Part shown: one piece after another, positions 22,737 through 34,540 of the stretch
How positions within the stretch are numbered: position 1 is the stretch's first letter
Layout: every line of letters starts with the position of its first letter
Assembly (NCBI GenBank): GCA_950295325.1
Contig: OX485803.1
Span: 70,819,554-70,883,553, forward strand
Origin: Polytrichum commune
Taxonomy: Eukaryota; Streptophyta; Polytrichopsida; Polytrichales; Polytrichaceae
Length of the DNA: 64,000 nucleotides
Reading direction: 5' to 3'
Notes under the pieces: generated by a model
Seen by the model: only the letters and a program-made list of their open reading frames with translations
What the model was told of the DNA's origin: nothing
Database searches by the model: none
Program-made: the position numbers and the translations under genes

Positions 22737-25700
22737 TCACATATCGTGCTGTTCCACCATTGTGGGCCCTTCCATCTCCCATCCGTTGCCCCATGATGGA
22801 GCATTGCATGAAATCCCACTTCGGACACGTTTCTGCAAATGCTCCAGACTCGCAACCCGCTGCATTGATGGTGTACGACCCATTTTTCCCGCAATTGTAT
22901 ACTGTTGCTCGTCTTCCTGCGGTATAGGATTCCACCTCACTTGCTGCATGTAGTTGGAGCCATCCCCACCCACCATGTATCTATAGTCTGCTGGATCTGC
23001 GTAGAAATTTCCTGCAGGGTGATGATGTCCCTGCCTTGCTGCTGCATCTTGCTGTGCCATTTTCACCTAAGATTGCATTGCACGATACACACATGTTAAG
23101 TTATGAGGATTGAACATAAGATAGACAACTTAAACCAAGATAAACAAATGCCCCACATGACTTAAGGTAGAAATTTGTTATCTGAATATATTTCTTTGGC
23201 ACCATAGGATATGAAACACATAATTAGGGCAAGATGATTAACAAATCCAAATCATGCCATAGGCCTCATAATTTTCGGAGGTCATATGTATGTTTTGTTC
23301 ATTATCAAAGTGAAGATTCTCAAGTGCACTAGGTGGTCATATAGGTCTCCTTGATCATGTTGAGCCTAGAATGGTTAGCAAAAATTGAGCATGTAGTCCA
23401 ACTCGTTTCAACACATTTCTTTTAGGTGTCCATTCTTAGATCCACACCTTACCACATGCCACTCAACTATAGATGTCCAAATTATTTCTATGTTGGATTT
23501 AGGCATGTCTACCTTATCATTGTCAGAAAGAATAGTTGCTGTGATTTTTCTCAATCACAACCTTGTGTTTCATAATTTTAAGCATTCAAAATACGTAAGT
23601 AACCAACCTTTGCACGCAATGCCCCAACATCTGCCTTCAGGACGCGATTATCAACAGCAGCTTCTTGGAACTTTTGACTTATCTCTTGCAGCCTCTGCAC
23701 CAAGGTGCTGTTCTCAACCCTCAGTTGTGCGACCTGTGCCATCATTGTTGCATTATAATCCCCATCAGACAAAGATGGTTTAATCTAATCCCGAAACATC
23801 TTATTTGATATCAATTCAAGGAGCTGCCACAATCTGCATTCTTTTCAGATGTCTCAAAACTCAGTATTACAACACAAGACCAAGCTACCCAAATAGACAT
23901 CTCAAATGATATATACACTAACCAGATTGCAAACAAGTTGGTTGTTGTCATTTGAGACATCTATTTGGGTAACATTGATAAATATTTAAGTGTAGATGGT
24001 CACAAGGAGAATCATACCTGTGCTTCTAACTCACACAAGTGCGCCTGCTTCCTTCTACGTGAACGTCGCGCAGACTCACGGTTCGATATCATTCTGCACC
24101 ATGTATAAAGAATTCAAGACACATCACCTCGAAGTTTGAAAACGTGGAACCACAGACAGCCATGCAACTGTAATTTCATTGAAACAAAATGGAAGAATTT
24201 CTAAAGCTTTGGAGGTTCAGCAGCTCAGATAGTGTTTTGCAAAATAAGACCCATAATATACATCGAATCCCAAAGGGAGTCTGATTTACAAAATACCTTT
24301 TCACACGCTTGAGATCCCCAGGAGCCAAGTTGTTGAGCTCCTCTTGATCTTCGTCATCAGAGAGCTCTGAACCACTTGTGAGTGGCCGTGCCTTCCCTGC
24401 CAGACCAAGTTCTAGCTCAGCTTTGCGTAGTAAACTACTCTTGACTGCTGACTGTCGTGCTTTGTGTGCACTCGTGGCTGCAAAAAGCACTAGACATGTG
24501 AGTCATCCTCTTATTTCTATGTCCACCACCCACAGTTTCTATATGCGACGATCATAATAATGGAAAATTTCATGCATGTCCAGTTCAGGTTCAGGCATCA
24601 AACAAATAGTGCTCTGAAACCCTAAGGCAAGAGACAGAACTTCACGATGATGTCTATATTTCCCCAATGATAAACCTACCAAAATTCCATTGCTTACTGC
24701 ACATTTTGGATATCCCATGTGACTTGGCAATTTGACATTTTAAATGCTATTTGACCAGTCACTGTGGTGGTGGGAGACATCCAGCTGACACGAGGACATA
24801 CCGGATGAATACTCTGTTCCAAACCGTGTCTGTGGAATGGCCGCTGGAAGTTGACCACCTTTAGCACCTCCAGCATTCCCCTGTTTTCATCCAGCACCAC
24901 TTTAATTAGCGTCGTAGATCGCATGACATCCATCTCCCCCCTTCACATTATTATCTTGGGCTTTGTTCCACCTTACTCCACAAGGTACATAACTCACATC
25001 ACTTCGATAAAAATATTCATGTAAAGCCACATGACACAGCATACTTGAGCTGGTGTATGGAGTTTACTACTACTGGGCTTTTTTAAGAGAATTTGGATGA
25101 GAACATGGGTGAGAATCATAACTTGCACAACATCCATGTTTCTCTCAACGTTGAGTTCTTAAAACCAGTTTCTTGGTTTTGTTCCACCGTACTTCACAAC
25201 ATACATACATGACATGTACCACCCCCACACAAATATCATACCAAGTCACATGACACAGAAAATCTGAGCTGGTATATAGAGTTTATGACCACTGGGATTC
25301 AAAGAGAATTGTAAGAGAATTTGGGTGAGAACATGGGTGAGTATCAACGTTAAGATTCTTAGGACCAGCACACAAAAAGTCATACAAAGTGACATCCCAC
25401 ATCAAATCTGAGCTAGTGAATGGAGTTTGCTGCTCCTAAAATTGTGAAAGAATTGTAAGAGAATTGTGAAATTTCTTTTGGGAAACAAATGGTGATGCTC
25501 ACCCGAGCGAACGCTACAGCCGCACACGCCATCTCCAACTTATGCTTAAGGAAGTGCTCATACTCCTGAGGACAATCCCCACTATTGTTGTCGGTGTTGG
25601 AGTTGTTGGCAACTTGATTATTGATATTATCACCATCATCATCCCGCAGACCTGAAAACAAAGGATTCAAAGCTCCATTCACAGCAGCAGCATCCTCCTC

Positions 25701-26102
25701 ATCCTCATCCTCATCCTCATCATTGTCGGGCACATCCACAACATTGTTCAGGGCTCGAAGCTCCTCAATCCTTGCAATCAGAGGTACTTGGAACCCCAAA
25801 TTGGACTTTGGGTTTAACCCCCCAAATCGTTGCCCATCTTCTCTCTCTTCTTGTTCTTGTTCCTCTCTCCCATCGTTCTCTGCTACCGCATCTGGCCGCT
25901 CCTCATTCAGGAAGCGGCTTCTTGAGGCAGCTCTGCGGCGAGTCAGCGGCCCTGGGGTAGCGGCAGCCAGGCTCTCTTTGAGGAATTCTTGGAATGCCCA
26001 CTCGGACGCACTGCGGTTCATGATGCCAGCCTTCTCCGGCACAACGGTTGAATCGTTCCAGAAAGTTCCCACGATGTCGTCCACAGAAGAGATGCGTTCC
26101 AT
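22737..26102 (-). CDS. Group C bZIP transcription factor, bZIP63-like (gene 2, 463 aa)
   Basis: Six coding exons on the minus strand: 26102-25503, 24880-24802, 24477-24297, 24093-24018, 23733-23608 and 23066-22737. All introns are GT-AG with phases 0,1,2,0,0, as in gene 1. Exons 3, 4 and 5 have the same lengths in both genes (181, 76, 126 nt). [11 protein letters not shown] is at residues 5-15, [16 protein letters not shown] at 28-43, a [12 protein letters not shown] acidic patch near 130-145 and the [21 protein letters not shown] box ends exon 1 (180-200). The basic region [15 protein letters not shown] starts at 291, followed by a long leucine zipper to about 354. The C-terminal [17 protein letters not shown] box starts at residue 418. 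Ser33, Ser421 and Ser427 match the three SnRK1 sites of Arabidopsis bZIP63. Compared with gene 1, the acidic run is shorter and exon 3 starts differently (ATSAHKARQ instead of GLNLLGPIG). The basic-region exon differs at only 3 of 26 residues and the zipper exon is identical at 28 of 42. It is likely able to dimerise with gene 1. Confidence 0.93.
24960..25440. repeat. Tandem repeat in intron 1 of gene 2
   Basis: Three diverged units share TTGTTCCACC(T/G)TACT(C/T)CACAA, then CACATGACACAG, then GAGCTGGT(G/A)TAT(G/A)GAGTTTA, and GAGAATTTGG(A/G)TGAGAACATGG. Unit starts lie about 214 bp apart (24964 and 25178). A third partial unit at about 25370-25430 keeps GAGCTAGTGAATGGAGTTT. Confidence 0.7.
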
Positions 26103-26816
26103 GCTTTGGTGGATGATGATGATGTGAAAAGAAGATGTTGATGATGATGTTGGTGATTACTATAGGCTGGTCTTCTTCTACTCGTAATTCCAAGGTTGGA
26201 GAACACCGCCTCTTCCACCTCCTCTTTTTCCTTGCACTTGGCTCTTCTGTTGGACAACGTATGAAAGACGAGACCCAGTTTGTGTCCGCTCCACTTCGCC
26301 TGCGCTGTCGCAATTGAGCAACACATATGGAAAGAAAGCAAAAACGCCCAACTCCTTGCTGGGTAAAGTGGAGAACAATTCGACAAGTAACGAAGTAAGG
26401 AAACGCACTTCGGTCGTGCTACTCTTCAACCATGTTCACGGGAAGGGTTAAACCCCGGAGGACCACAAAACTGCCTACCTTACTTATACGAGAACGAACC
26501 AAACCCTCAAGATGATGATATTCAGTGCACTCCTATATTGGAGTATGCCATGGAACGTTGATGAATGTTGTCAAAAACCAACACCGACCCCCCCAGCCAC
26601 CCAATCACGATGATAGTGATATCTCTTTCCTTCTTTCTTTGGAAGTAAGTGTGCAGGTTGAGGACTCGGGAGTTGGGGGTAAGTAACTTAGTGGTTGTTT
26701 AAAAGGAAGGTGGACTGTGGGGGACCAGGACTGGAGTCTTTTTCGGAGTCCCTGCTGCTTCCAGGCTTACATAGTGAGCAGGTGGATCACTGCTTGGGGA
26801 ATTGCGTGGAGGGATA

Positions 26817-26819
<3 letters not shown>

Positions 26820-26886
<67 letters not shown>
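26820..26886. repeat. Long (TC)n microsatellite, about 33 repeats
   Basis: An uninterrupted TC run about 720 bp upstream of the gene 2 start codon. On the sense strand of gene 2 it is (GA)n. GAGA-type tracts in plant leaders and promoters can bind BBR/BPC factors. Whether it is in the transcript or in a leader intron cannot be told. Confidence 0.95.
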
Positions 26887-26888
<2 letters not shown>

Positions 26889-26966
26889 CCACTCAGTAAG
26901 CAAATTGGAACTCCAGGGTAAGCTACTTGCCAAAAGAGGAAACGAGCCCAGAAGAACTCCAACTCA

Positions 26967-27056
26967 CTCACTCACTCACTCACTCACTCTTTGTAAAATT
27001 GCAGACAAAGAGCTTGGAACCCGAGAGAGAGAGAGAGAGACACACACACACACACA
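26967..27056. repeat. Cluster of short microsatellites
   Basis: (ACTC)n at about 26967-26989, (GA)n from about 27023 and (CA)n to about 27056, all in the probable leader of gene 2. The forward reading frame across them (26905-27537) is compositionally simple and not a gene. Confidence 0.85.
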
Positions 27057-27547
27057 GATGACCACCGCGACGAACCAAACTCTCAAGAGAACTCTCAAAC
27101 TTGTAACACAAGTGTCTGTCCACTCGCAAGATTTCCCAAAACCCCCGAAATCGTTGAAGCTGCGAATACTTCCCTCCTCACAAGAAAAAATCTCGATGGG
27201 AAAATCTCCAACAACCCACCAAAGAACTGCTCCAAAATCCTTCTCCAACTCGACCACCCAAAACGCAGAAACCCAGAACCTTTCCACGAAATCTACGAAC
27301 TGCGGGAAAACCCAAACCAGGCGGCGGGAGAGTCCGATCGATCGCCCCTGCAGGATGCGACTGAAATTTTTATATTGTCCCCCTCAACGAAAAATGCTCC
27401 CTGGCACCGACCAATTCTTCCCACTCCAAAAACGACCGGTCTTGCAGCACACAGCACCAAAGCTCACGATCTTTTCCAGCCAGAATGGGAGGTGTGGAGG
27501 CGGCGGCGAACAAGACGACGAGGAAAGCAGGAGGTAGGTAGGTAGGA

Positions 27548-27572
27548 GGGGAGGGGAGGGGAGGGGAGGGGG
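27548..27572 (+). other. G-run block with quadruplex potential
   Basis: Five runs of four or five G separated by single A bases (GGGGAGGGGAGGGGAGGGG core). It lies near the inferred 5' end of gene 2, with the C-rich strand being the sense strand of that gene. Confidence 0.7.
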
Positions 27573-27630
27573 CAGGGAGATCTAAGAGCAACTGGGCGAT
27601 TTGAAAGTGTGCAAAGGCGCAAGAATCGCA

Positions 27631-27637
27631 ATTTATA
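27631..27637 (-). promoter_or_regulatory. Candidate TATA box of gene 2
   Basis: TATAAAT on the minus strand, followed about 30 bases on by a CT-rich, GC-rich leader running toward gene 2. This would put the transcript start near 27600 and give a leader of up to 1.5 kb, probably spliced. A second TATA-like site (TATAAGTA) lies near 26480 and would give a short leader. The sequence does not decide between them. Confidence 0.3.
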
Positions 27638-27849
27638 CACGACGGCGGCGACATTCGCAGGAACAGCAAGCAAGGCGAGGGCGACTGGCTTCGCAGGGAG
27701 GGGGGGGAAGAAGGAGCCCCGTGGGCGGAAGCCGGGACCCCTGCTGAGCCTATCCGACGTGGCAGATCTGGGCCGTTGGATCCGGCGATCGGAGGGCTGA
27801 GAGAGCAGGAGGGGGTGCTTCCTTGTGGGTCAAAGCGGATGCGGCTCTT

Positions 27850-28230
27850 ATCCAGATCGTGACGTGGGTAATGGGATGGACCGACGGGTTATTGTACGAA
27901 CCGTTGGTTATATACTCACCAAGTTACCGCCGTCTTTCTCCCCCCACACTAATTACCCCACGTGTTTTATATCCTTTTTAGATGCAACTGCCCATCTAGC
28001 TAGCTGGAGAGCAGTACACACACCGTGTCCTGTAATGTCCCAAAGGTCAATGGGTGTTTGGTTTTTTGGGAGATTGAGGAGGAGACGAAGACTTCCCTTG
28101 CTCAAATGTTGAATTTTTTGTGTAAAATTCTTTAATTTTTTTTTGCATAAAAAACTACAAGGCACGTTTTTTTAACGAGAGTAACGACATACGTAAAGAT
28201 TGCACCTTTCCATGTGTGTCCCGACATCTG
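27850..28230. other. Intergenic DNA beyond the gene 2 promoter
   Basis: Composition shifts here from the GC-rich leader/promoter of gene 2 to AT-rich DNA. No gene or repeat border seen. Confidence 0.4.
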
Positions 28231-28700
28231 AAAACTAACACCTTGACATGTCAAAGCGTTGTGTTCAAGGATTTGGATCACAAGTGCTATTCGTACACAC
28301 TTCATTGTATGGTACGGATGGATGGATGGATGTATGGATAGCAATGTTGGTTTCCAAGTTCTTAGAGAAGGAAGCGATTATGCATGAAGAATCTCGTCAC
28401 TCGAAGGGTAGCATGATGTGTATCTACAATGAAATAGTGTTTGCAAAGCTGAAAACTAACTTATGGACAATATTGCTTCTGAGCTAAAAACTAACACCTT
28501 GACATGTCGAAGCATCATGTTCGAGATTTTGATCATAGTGCAATCCGTACACATTTCATTGTATGATATGGGTGGATGGATAGCAATGTTGGTTTCCAAG
28601 TTCTTAGAGAAGGAAGCGATTATGCATGAAGAATCTTGTTACTTGAAGGATAGCATGATGTGTTCTACAATGAAATAGTGTTTGCAAAGGTGAAAGAACA
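28231..28700. repeat. Tandem duplication with 256-bp period
   Basis: AAAACTAACACCTTGACATG starts at 28231 and again at 28487. The two units share long identical stretches, including AGCAATGTTGGTTTCCAAGT and the following TCTTAGAGAAGGAAGCGATT. The second unit has lost part of the GGAT repeat. Similarity is high, so the duplication is fairly recent. Confidence 0.9.
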
Positions 28701-29029
28701 CTAACTTTATGATGGATGAAGTGGTTTTTTAAGAAAGGAAATATATGATCTTATTATGCAAAATAGTGGCTAGAAGCATTGAGATGTTACATATATGGGC
28801 CTTGATTATGAGTAAGCTATGTGATTGGAGGTTATTGCTAGAACAACAAAGCTATTCTAATGTGGATTATTTTTGTAAGGAATGAGCACATTGCATGAAG
28901 TTATCAACAACAAAAGGTGCAAGATGGCTTCTTTTGTTCACAACCTAGATGTTGTTATGAATAAGCGTTTGTAACTATATCATTCTTCCCATATAAACCA
29001 TCCTACCTAGGTGCCTTCAATGTATATGT

Positions 29030-29155
29030 GAAGGACAACATGGGATAGTAGTTTTGTTCCAATGGCCCTTTGTCTGGTGGGCACTATGTCATTAACATAC
29101 GAACATACACTTTATTCACATTGCCCTTGAAGGTCCGGAGTTTCTATTTATCTGA
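29030..29155 (+). mobile_element. 3' fragment of SINE family 2
   Basis: Matches the 3' part of the element at 12974-13346: CCAATGGCCC, TGTCTGGTGGGC, CACTTTATTCAC and GGAGTTTCTAT(T/C)TATCTG in order. The tRNA-like head is absent. Confidence 0.6.
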
Positions 29156-29414
29156 CAAACAACATCAAAAACTACCTTTCAAATGACGGGTTGAGAAAAT
29201 CTTAATCTTTCACACAAAATTGAAGTTCAAATCATTTTTTTAAATGAATGTCAAAAAACATGACATTCATTTTCTCCGAGTTTGAGGTGACGGAATTTGA
29301 TGATTATTTATTTTATCACATCAATTGGTTTCCTTCATCACACCGATTTGCATTGGCCACCCAATTTTTTTAAAAGAACCTAAACTCATAACTTGCTTAG
29401 GCTTTCTCTCATTT

Positions 29415-29910
29415 CATCACATGGTTCACCACCTTTGTGCATTTGTTCTTCTCAAAAGTAAACATTGAGAGGAATCATCAAGCTCTATGGTCTCAATCCG
29501 CCCTCCTTACTTGCATAAATGAGGATTAACAAATCAACAAGTCACTAAATTAGACCAAATCATAATCCCATCACATTGCATCACATCATGGCTCTTTTGC
29601 ACACATCATCATTTTTGTTATTAGAATCGAATAAATATTCAATTTGTAAGAAATGATTGAAAGACACCACATGGTTCATCCCCTCTATCCACCTCTCAAT
29701 GCTCACTCTTTGGAACAATCATCAAGCTCTATGACATGAATAACTTTCATAAATAAGGATTAAAAACCAACAAGTCACTAAATTAAAATAGAGCTCCATG
29801 GATGTCACATACATTCCACAAATCATGTGCTATAATTTACAAACACACTATGGTGAGAGTTGTGGAACAACCATCAAGCATAAATTATATGAGGATCAAT
29901 AAAACCCTTG
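29415..29910. repeat. Degenerate tandem repeat
   Basis: Two blocks about 235 bp apart share CACATGGTTCA(C/T)C, ATCATCAAGCTCTATG, A(G/T)AAGGATTA or GAGGATTAA and CAACAAGTCACTAAATTA. A third, shorter trace at 29850-29910 keeps CAACCATCAAGC and GAGGAT. Confidence 0.6.
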
Positions 29911-30443
29911 ACATGCAACCATGTATACTATTAACAACTACTTCCTCCTTGGGCAGTATTCAAGCTCCTTTGCACACATCATCACATTCTACATCATTTA
30001 CATTCAAACCATGTTTGTGGTCACATTCACATTGAAAAACTCAACACATATTATTAATTTAATTTAATTTATCTAAAAAAAGTTAGGTGTCACTTACAAG
30101 TGCAGAACTTGGCTCATATCTCCTAAGTCATTATGAAATCAAAGCATGGCTTATAAATTACATGTTACAACATTATTGGTCCATAGTTATAGGATATAGT
30201 TGACGGGTAACGGTAAAAGAGACCTTTCTTTTGACAAGTTGGTTTTATGTTTTTGCCTTTCCATGTGATAGACATTTTTTTCATTTTTTGCTTTTCTTTT
30301 TGCTTGTGACAGGCGCAAAAAGAAGCCTTGCGTGTTAGACATGATTGAGGCCCTATGCACGAGCTCGTTTTTTTTCTATTGTCATCTGGTTGGCGTCCAA
30401 TGTGCTTGTTCATATGACACACTAGTTGAATGCCATAAAAGTC

Positions 30444-30684
30444 AGTGTGAGATGACCCTAAACTACCCGATGACAATGGAGAGATACCCAAAATCCGAAC
30501 AGAATGGTTAGCGGTTCGAATCCCGATTGCGAGGTCTTCTCTTTACTTGACAGAAAAACCAAGAACCCACCCACCACAAGGTAGGCAGTCCACCCCACCT
30601 TACATGAAGGGGATCCTTGAGCAGGGTAGAGCCAACTGGCTCAAATTCACGTCGGATTGCCCGACGTTGTATATTCTTATTATT
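30444..30684 (+). mobile_element. tRNA-derived SINE, family 1, copy 1
   Basis: Starts near AGTGTGAGATGACCCTAAAC, has a box-B-like GCGGTTCGAATCCCG, then CTTCTCTTTACTTGACAG, CCACCCACCACAAGGTAGGC and the 3' end GGATTGCCCGACGTTGTATA followed by a TTATTATT tail. The 3' end resembles that of plant Au-type SINEs. The target duplication is not clear in this copy. Confidence 0.75.
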
Positions 30685-30699
30685 GTCATCGAATTTTAG

Positions 30700-32195
30700 G
30701 AGTCCTCCTCTAAATCCATTCAGTTTTCACTGAACTTTTAGCACCATTATAATCTAACGTAGTGTATTTACCAATAACACCGATATTAACAAAATCTTAG
30801 AATCTGTACTAATTCTTGTATCTTTTACCAAAACCCACTCCAAGTACCAAACATGATCCAACCCAAAAGTAATTTCTCTTTAGCATTTACTTACTTTCCC
30901 ACGACTTTGGAACTATTGATCGAATAGAGTACATTTGCAAGGAGCTCGTAGATAGTAACCGGTTTCCAAATACCTCCACCTTTTAAAAGAACGTTCCCAA
31001 GCCGCATAAAATACTAGTGCATAAGTTATAGATACTCACGATGCATAAAGGGTGGCATTGGGGCGGGATACCTGCCTTCCACTTTCCAGCAGTTTTCTCG
31101 AGTTCCCCACCCACTCACTTTCGCAATAAATGGGACCTAATTGTAGCTCGATTAGTTAGAATATGGTGGCAAGGAATTTGGACTCACTTTCGGCGGTGGG
31201 CCCTTAATGTGTAGCTAGCTAGTCGTTAACTATATTTATACGCTATGTTTTTACTCTACAAAAAACCACCCTCTCCTAGTAATAGTCGTATTATTAGTTG
31301 ACCGAGAAACATCGAACTCCTCCTCCTCTCCTCATATATATATCAACCTTCACACCACCGAGTGTGGTGTGGTGTGGTGTTACATGGGCTACTTTACCTC
31401 ACTTGAAAGTGCGCCCTATCATTCTTTGCCCATGTTTCTTATTTTGTCCTAGGCATGAGCCAATAAGAGTACACCACGTGGCGGGGTTTCACATGGGGTG
31501 CACATGCCCACCGTCTCCATGCATGGCAATGCGTTCGTTCTATACATAACTTTGGCCATAAGTTCCTTGGTAGTCCCACCACCGTTGGAATCTTCACTCA
31601 TACGTATTGGGCCAATCGAACGGTCCTATAATATAATGCCCGCGCTAACTAAGCTCTTAGATGGACACTTTTCCCCTCAACACCCACCACTTCTTGTGAT
31701 TAGGATAATGGGAAAAAACCTCTTGATGATAATAAGTTATTAGTGCGAGGTGATTAGCGAGCTAAATCCAAGTCGTGTTCATAGACCCCTTTCCCTCACA
31801 AGTTTCGGAGCTCGTACATATATCCTATTCATTGTCAAAGTGAAGATTCTACGAGTTTGTTGAATGATCATATATGTCCATCAATTTGTGTTGAGTATTT
31901 GTTGGGTTGATTGATAAATGATCAGTGAGCATGTCAGAAAGTGGATGAGAAAGTGATATGGAATCATGCATGTCGAAAAATGGATAAGGTCTCGTGGTCT
32001 CCCATGTGTTACAGAGAGCGAACCCAAATAGGTTTTGTCAACTGAAAATAAGGTGACCATGTCAAGAGAACTTTTTTAGCAATGTCACTCTATAAAATAT
32101 ATACGATCGTGGTAGAAAAAGAAAAGAAAAATATGATTGATAGTATTATTTATATTTGGTTTTCATAAATCAAAAAACACTACACCATGGTCTAA
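30700..32195. other. Intergenic DNA without a supported gene
   Basis: Only short chance frames. A GTGTGGTGTG run lies near 31360. No domain, splice context or element border. Confidence 0.4.
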
Positions 32196-32330
32196 GTCCA
32201 CTTCACGCTATTACCCATGGTCAAGGCTTCCAAAAAGTGATTGGTCATGGTCTTTGGGCCATCAACAATGAGCACGAGAAATCCTAAATCATTTTTCACA
32301 TGATTCTTGGTCACGTGTGTAACGTGGCCC
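32196..32330. mobile_element. Short internally deleted PIF/Harbinger-like MITE
   Basis: Left GTCCACTTCACGC after TAA and right GTGTGTAACGTGGCCC, a diverged version of the terminal repeats of the family at 34041-34540. Only 135 bp. Confidence 0.45.
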
Positions 32331-34040
32331 AAATCACTAGGTTAATTCAATGATGTAGGAAGGAGAGGGGCATTTGCCAAGGATTGATCCCAAACCAAAT
32401 TAAAAATGTTAGCGCCATTGTGGAAATAATTATTTGTAATCGTGAGACATCCTACCATAACTCTCTAGCATCTTGGGCAAAAAGAATTTAAATTTAAAAA
32501 ATATTTAAAGGTGCCTAAATTTTTGGGAAATTAATTTCATTTATTGGCCAATTTGTTTTTCAAAGAGTGCCTAAAATCAAAATAATGCAAGTGACATTCA
32601 TTGGAATCCAACACAGTAGCATCAAATAACTTCAACAATGTCTTTACGCGGCATCAATCTCACTCATGATCTATAAACAATACAAGCATCAATTTGCTCC
32701 ATAAATTTCAAGGTAAGGAATGTTGGTTAAGGAAAGTGTTTAGGTTAATTATAGCCGCCATAGATGAAATTAGGAAAACCATCCATGAATAATAGAAATG
32801 TCTTGAATGAATGTCTATCTTATTTTAAACTATTGTTTGAATCCTCCCAATTTTAGATTATTGTTTTTTGAATTACCTAACTCACTTTCACACTTTAATT
32901 GATTATTGGACAGAAAGGTGCCCAAGCTACTAAAGACCTCCAGTATCTCCTAGCTTAACCCTAATACAATCTACTCGTTCATTATATAACTATTAGTTGT
33001 CCTTGTTTGTTCGTGTGTGCCTCCGAGTCCTTCCCAATTTGTTTTGCTTTATCCCTCTACCGCCAAGACCACTCATGCAAAGGTAGCCACTACACCCATA
33101 ACACATTAGATGGGCCTACACACCTTTGAATGCCTATCATCACACACTAATTACGACACTTCATATGTGTGCATTATCTCCACTTTGAATATGTTAGGTC
33201 GGAGGTTCATGTCATACTACACCATGCATGTTGTTTAGTGTCACATGCGTAATAATGTCACGTACCCTATTATGAAGCGTATGGTAGGTTACACTAATAA
33301 TCGACAACTTCACCAATAGTGTCACCTCATGACTCTTGGCGTTCAAGTGCACTTATTGATATGTTGCCATGAGTATGTTCAATAATGTTATGAGGTGTAT
33401 GCCTATGTTAAACAATGGTCTAAAAGTTGACTGGAGTGTACACAAATGACACTTGACATTAGTACGTTTGAGAATCTTCCTCTTGCATACTAAAACGTAA
33501 ACACATGACATTTGGCACTTGTATGCTCAATGATATCTTCCCCTTGCATACTAAAATGCAAAAGTATCATCTCAAGTATCCCAATGTGCTACACAAAATG
33601 TCACAATGAACATTTTGTTCACTTTAAGAAAATATTTATGATGACGAATAACTTCATATTGGCAATTAGCATACGTGACACTTTGAGACCTCTAGGCAAG
33701 TAGTTGAGGGCCCTTCACAAATAGTGCACATGACACTAAATACCATAAATAATTGATCAACAACAACAAAATTTGTTCAACTGAACATGATGTCTATAAA
33801 TTACATATAACATTTGAATTATTTGACACACACTTATGTATATTACACAATGGAACATGATGGTGGTGAGGTTGTTGTCCCATCGTTCCATGTGTCCTGG
33901 TTTAATTAACCTATTTTGAATGAGGTGAGAGGGGGTAATTGATTTAGTGTGGGGCAGGGACCTAGGACATGTGCTCAAGTGTAATAGGCTAGGATGGCAC
34001 GGGTTCAAGCTAGTTTAGAATTCGCACTATGGTACACTAA
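32331..34040. other. Intergenic DNA without a supported gene
   Basis: AT-rich. Around 33140-33740, TGACACT, CACTTG and similar motifs recur irregularly, which may be a very old repeat. No coding signal. Confidence 0.4.
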
Positions 34041-34540
34041 GGGCCACTTCACACACGAGACTGAGAGCCCGTGACCATAACACTTCAAGCACTCTCATTG
34101 GTGGAAAAAGCCACAACATGTCCAAGTTCGCTTCACACTACGCTTGAGGGACCAACGGAGTATGTGAATGCAAGATGGATGTAAAGTCTACATGGATTTC
34201 TACATGGCATCCAATGGATCATGTTTCATGGTCACTTGGATTATTTTCAAAAACCACCTCTTGGAGATAGGCCTAACAAAAAACTAGGAGACCATGGCAC
34301 TCCGAATGCTCACAATTGCTAATTTATTCTATTGTATCATGTATGAGGACCCACATGAACATAAATTCATTGAAAGAGCATTTGATCGAGGGCCCAATCA
34401 CATATGACTTCACACTACACTTGAGGATCCATGACCACACTACATGATTTCCAAGGTGTCTTGGGACAACCTTTGGACACTTTCTTTTGGGCTCTCATAA
34501 TTTCATGGTCACGGCTCTTGGCTTGTGTGTGAAGTGGCCC
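34041..34540. mobile_element. PIF/Harbinger-like MITE (500 bp)
   Basis: Starts GGGCCACTTCACACACGAGA after TAA and ends GTGTGTGAAGTGGCCC. It is colinear with 47613-48111 and with the left unit at 3006. No transposase. The right target has decayed (GAA). Confidence 0.85.

Noticed and set aside
26905..27537. 210-codon plus-strand frame
   Set aside because: Runs over CTCA, GA and CA microsatellites in the leader of gene 2. Composition is simple, no domain, no partner exon.
30490..30530. Possible tRNA gene (box-B-like GGTTCGAATCC)
   Set aside because: It lies in a SINE with three sister copies. No cloverleaf with paired acceptor and anticodon arms could be drawn.
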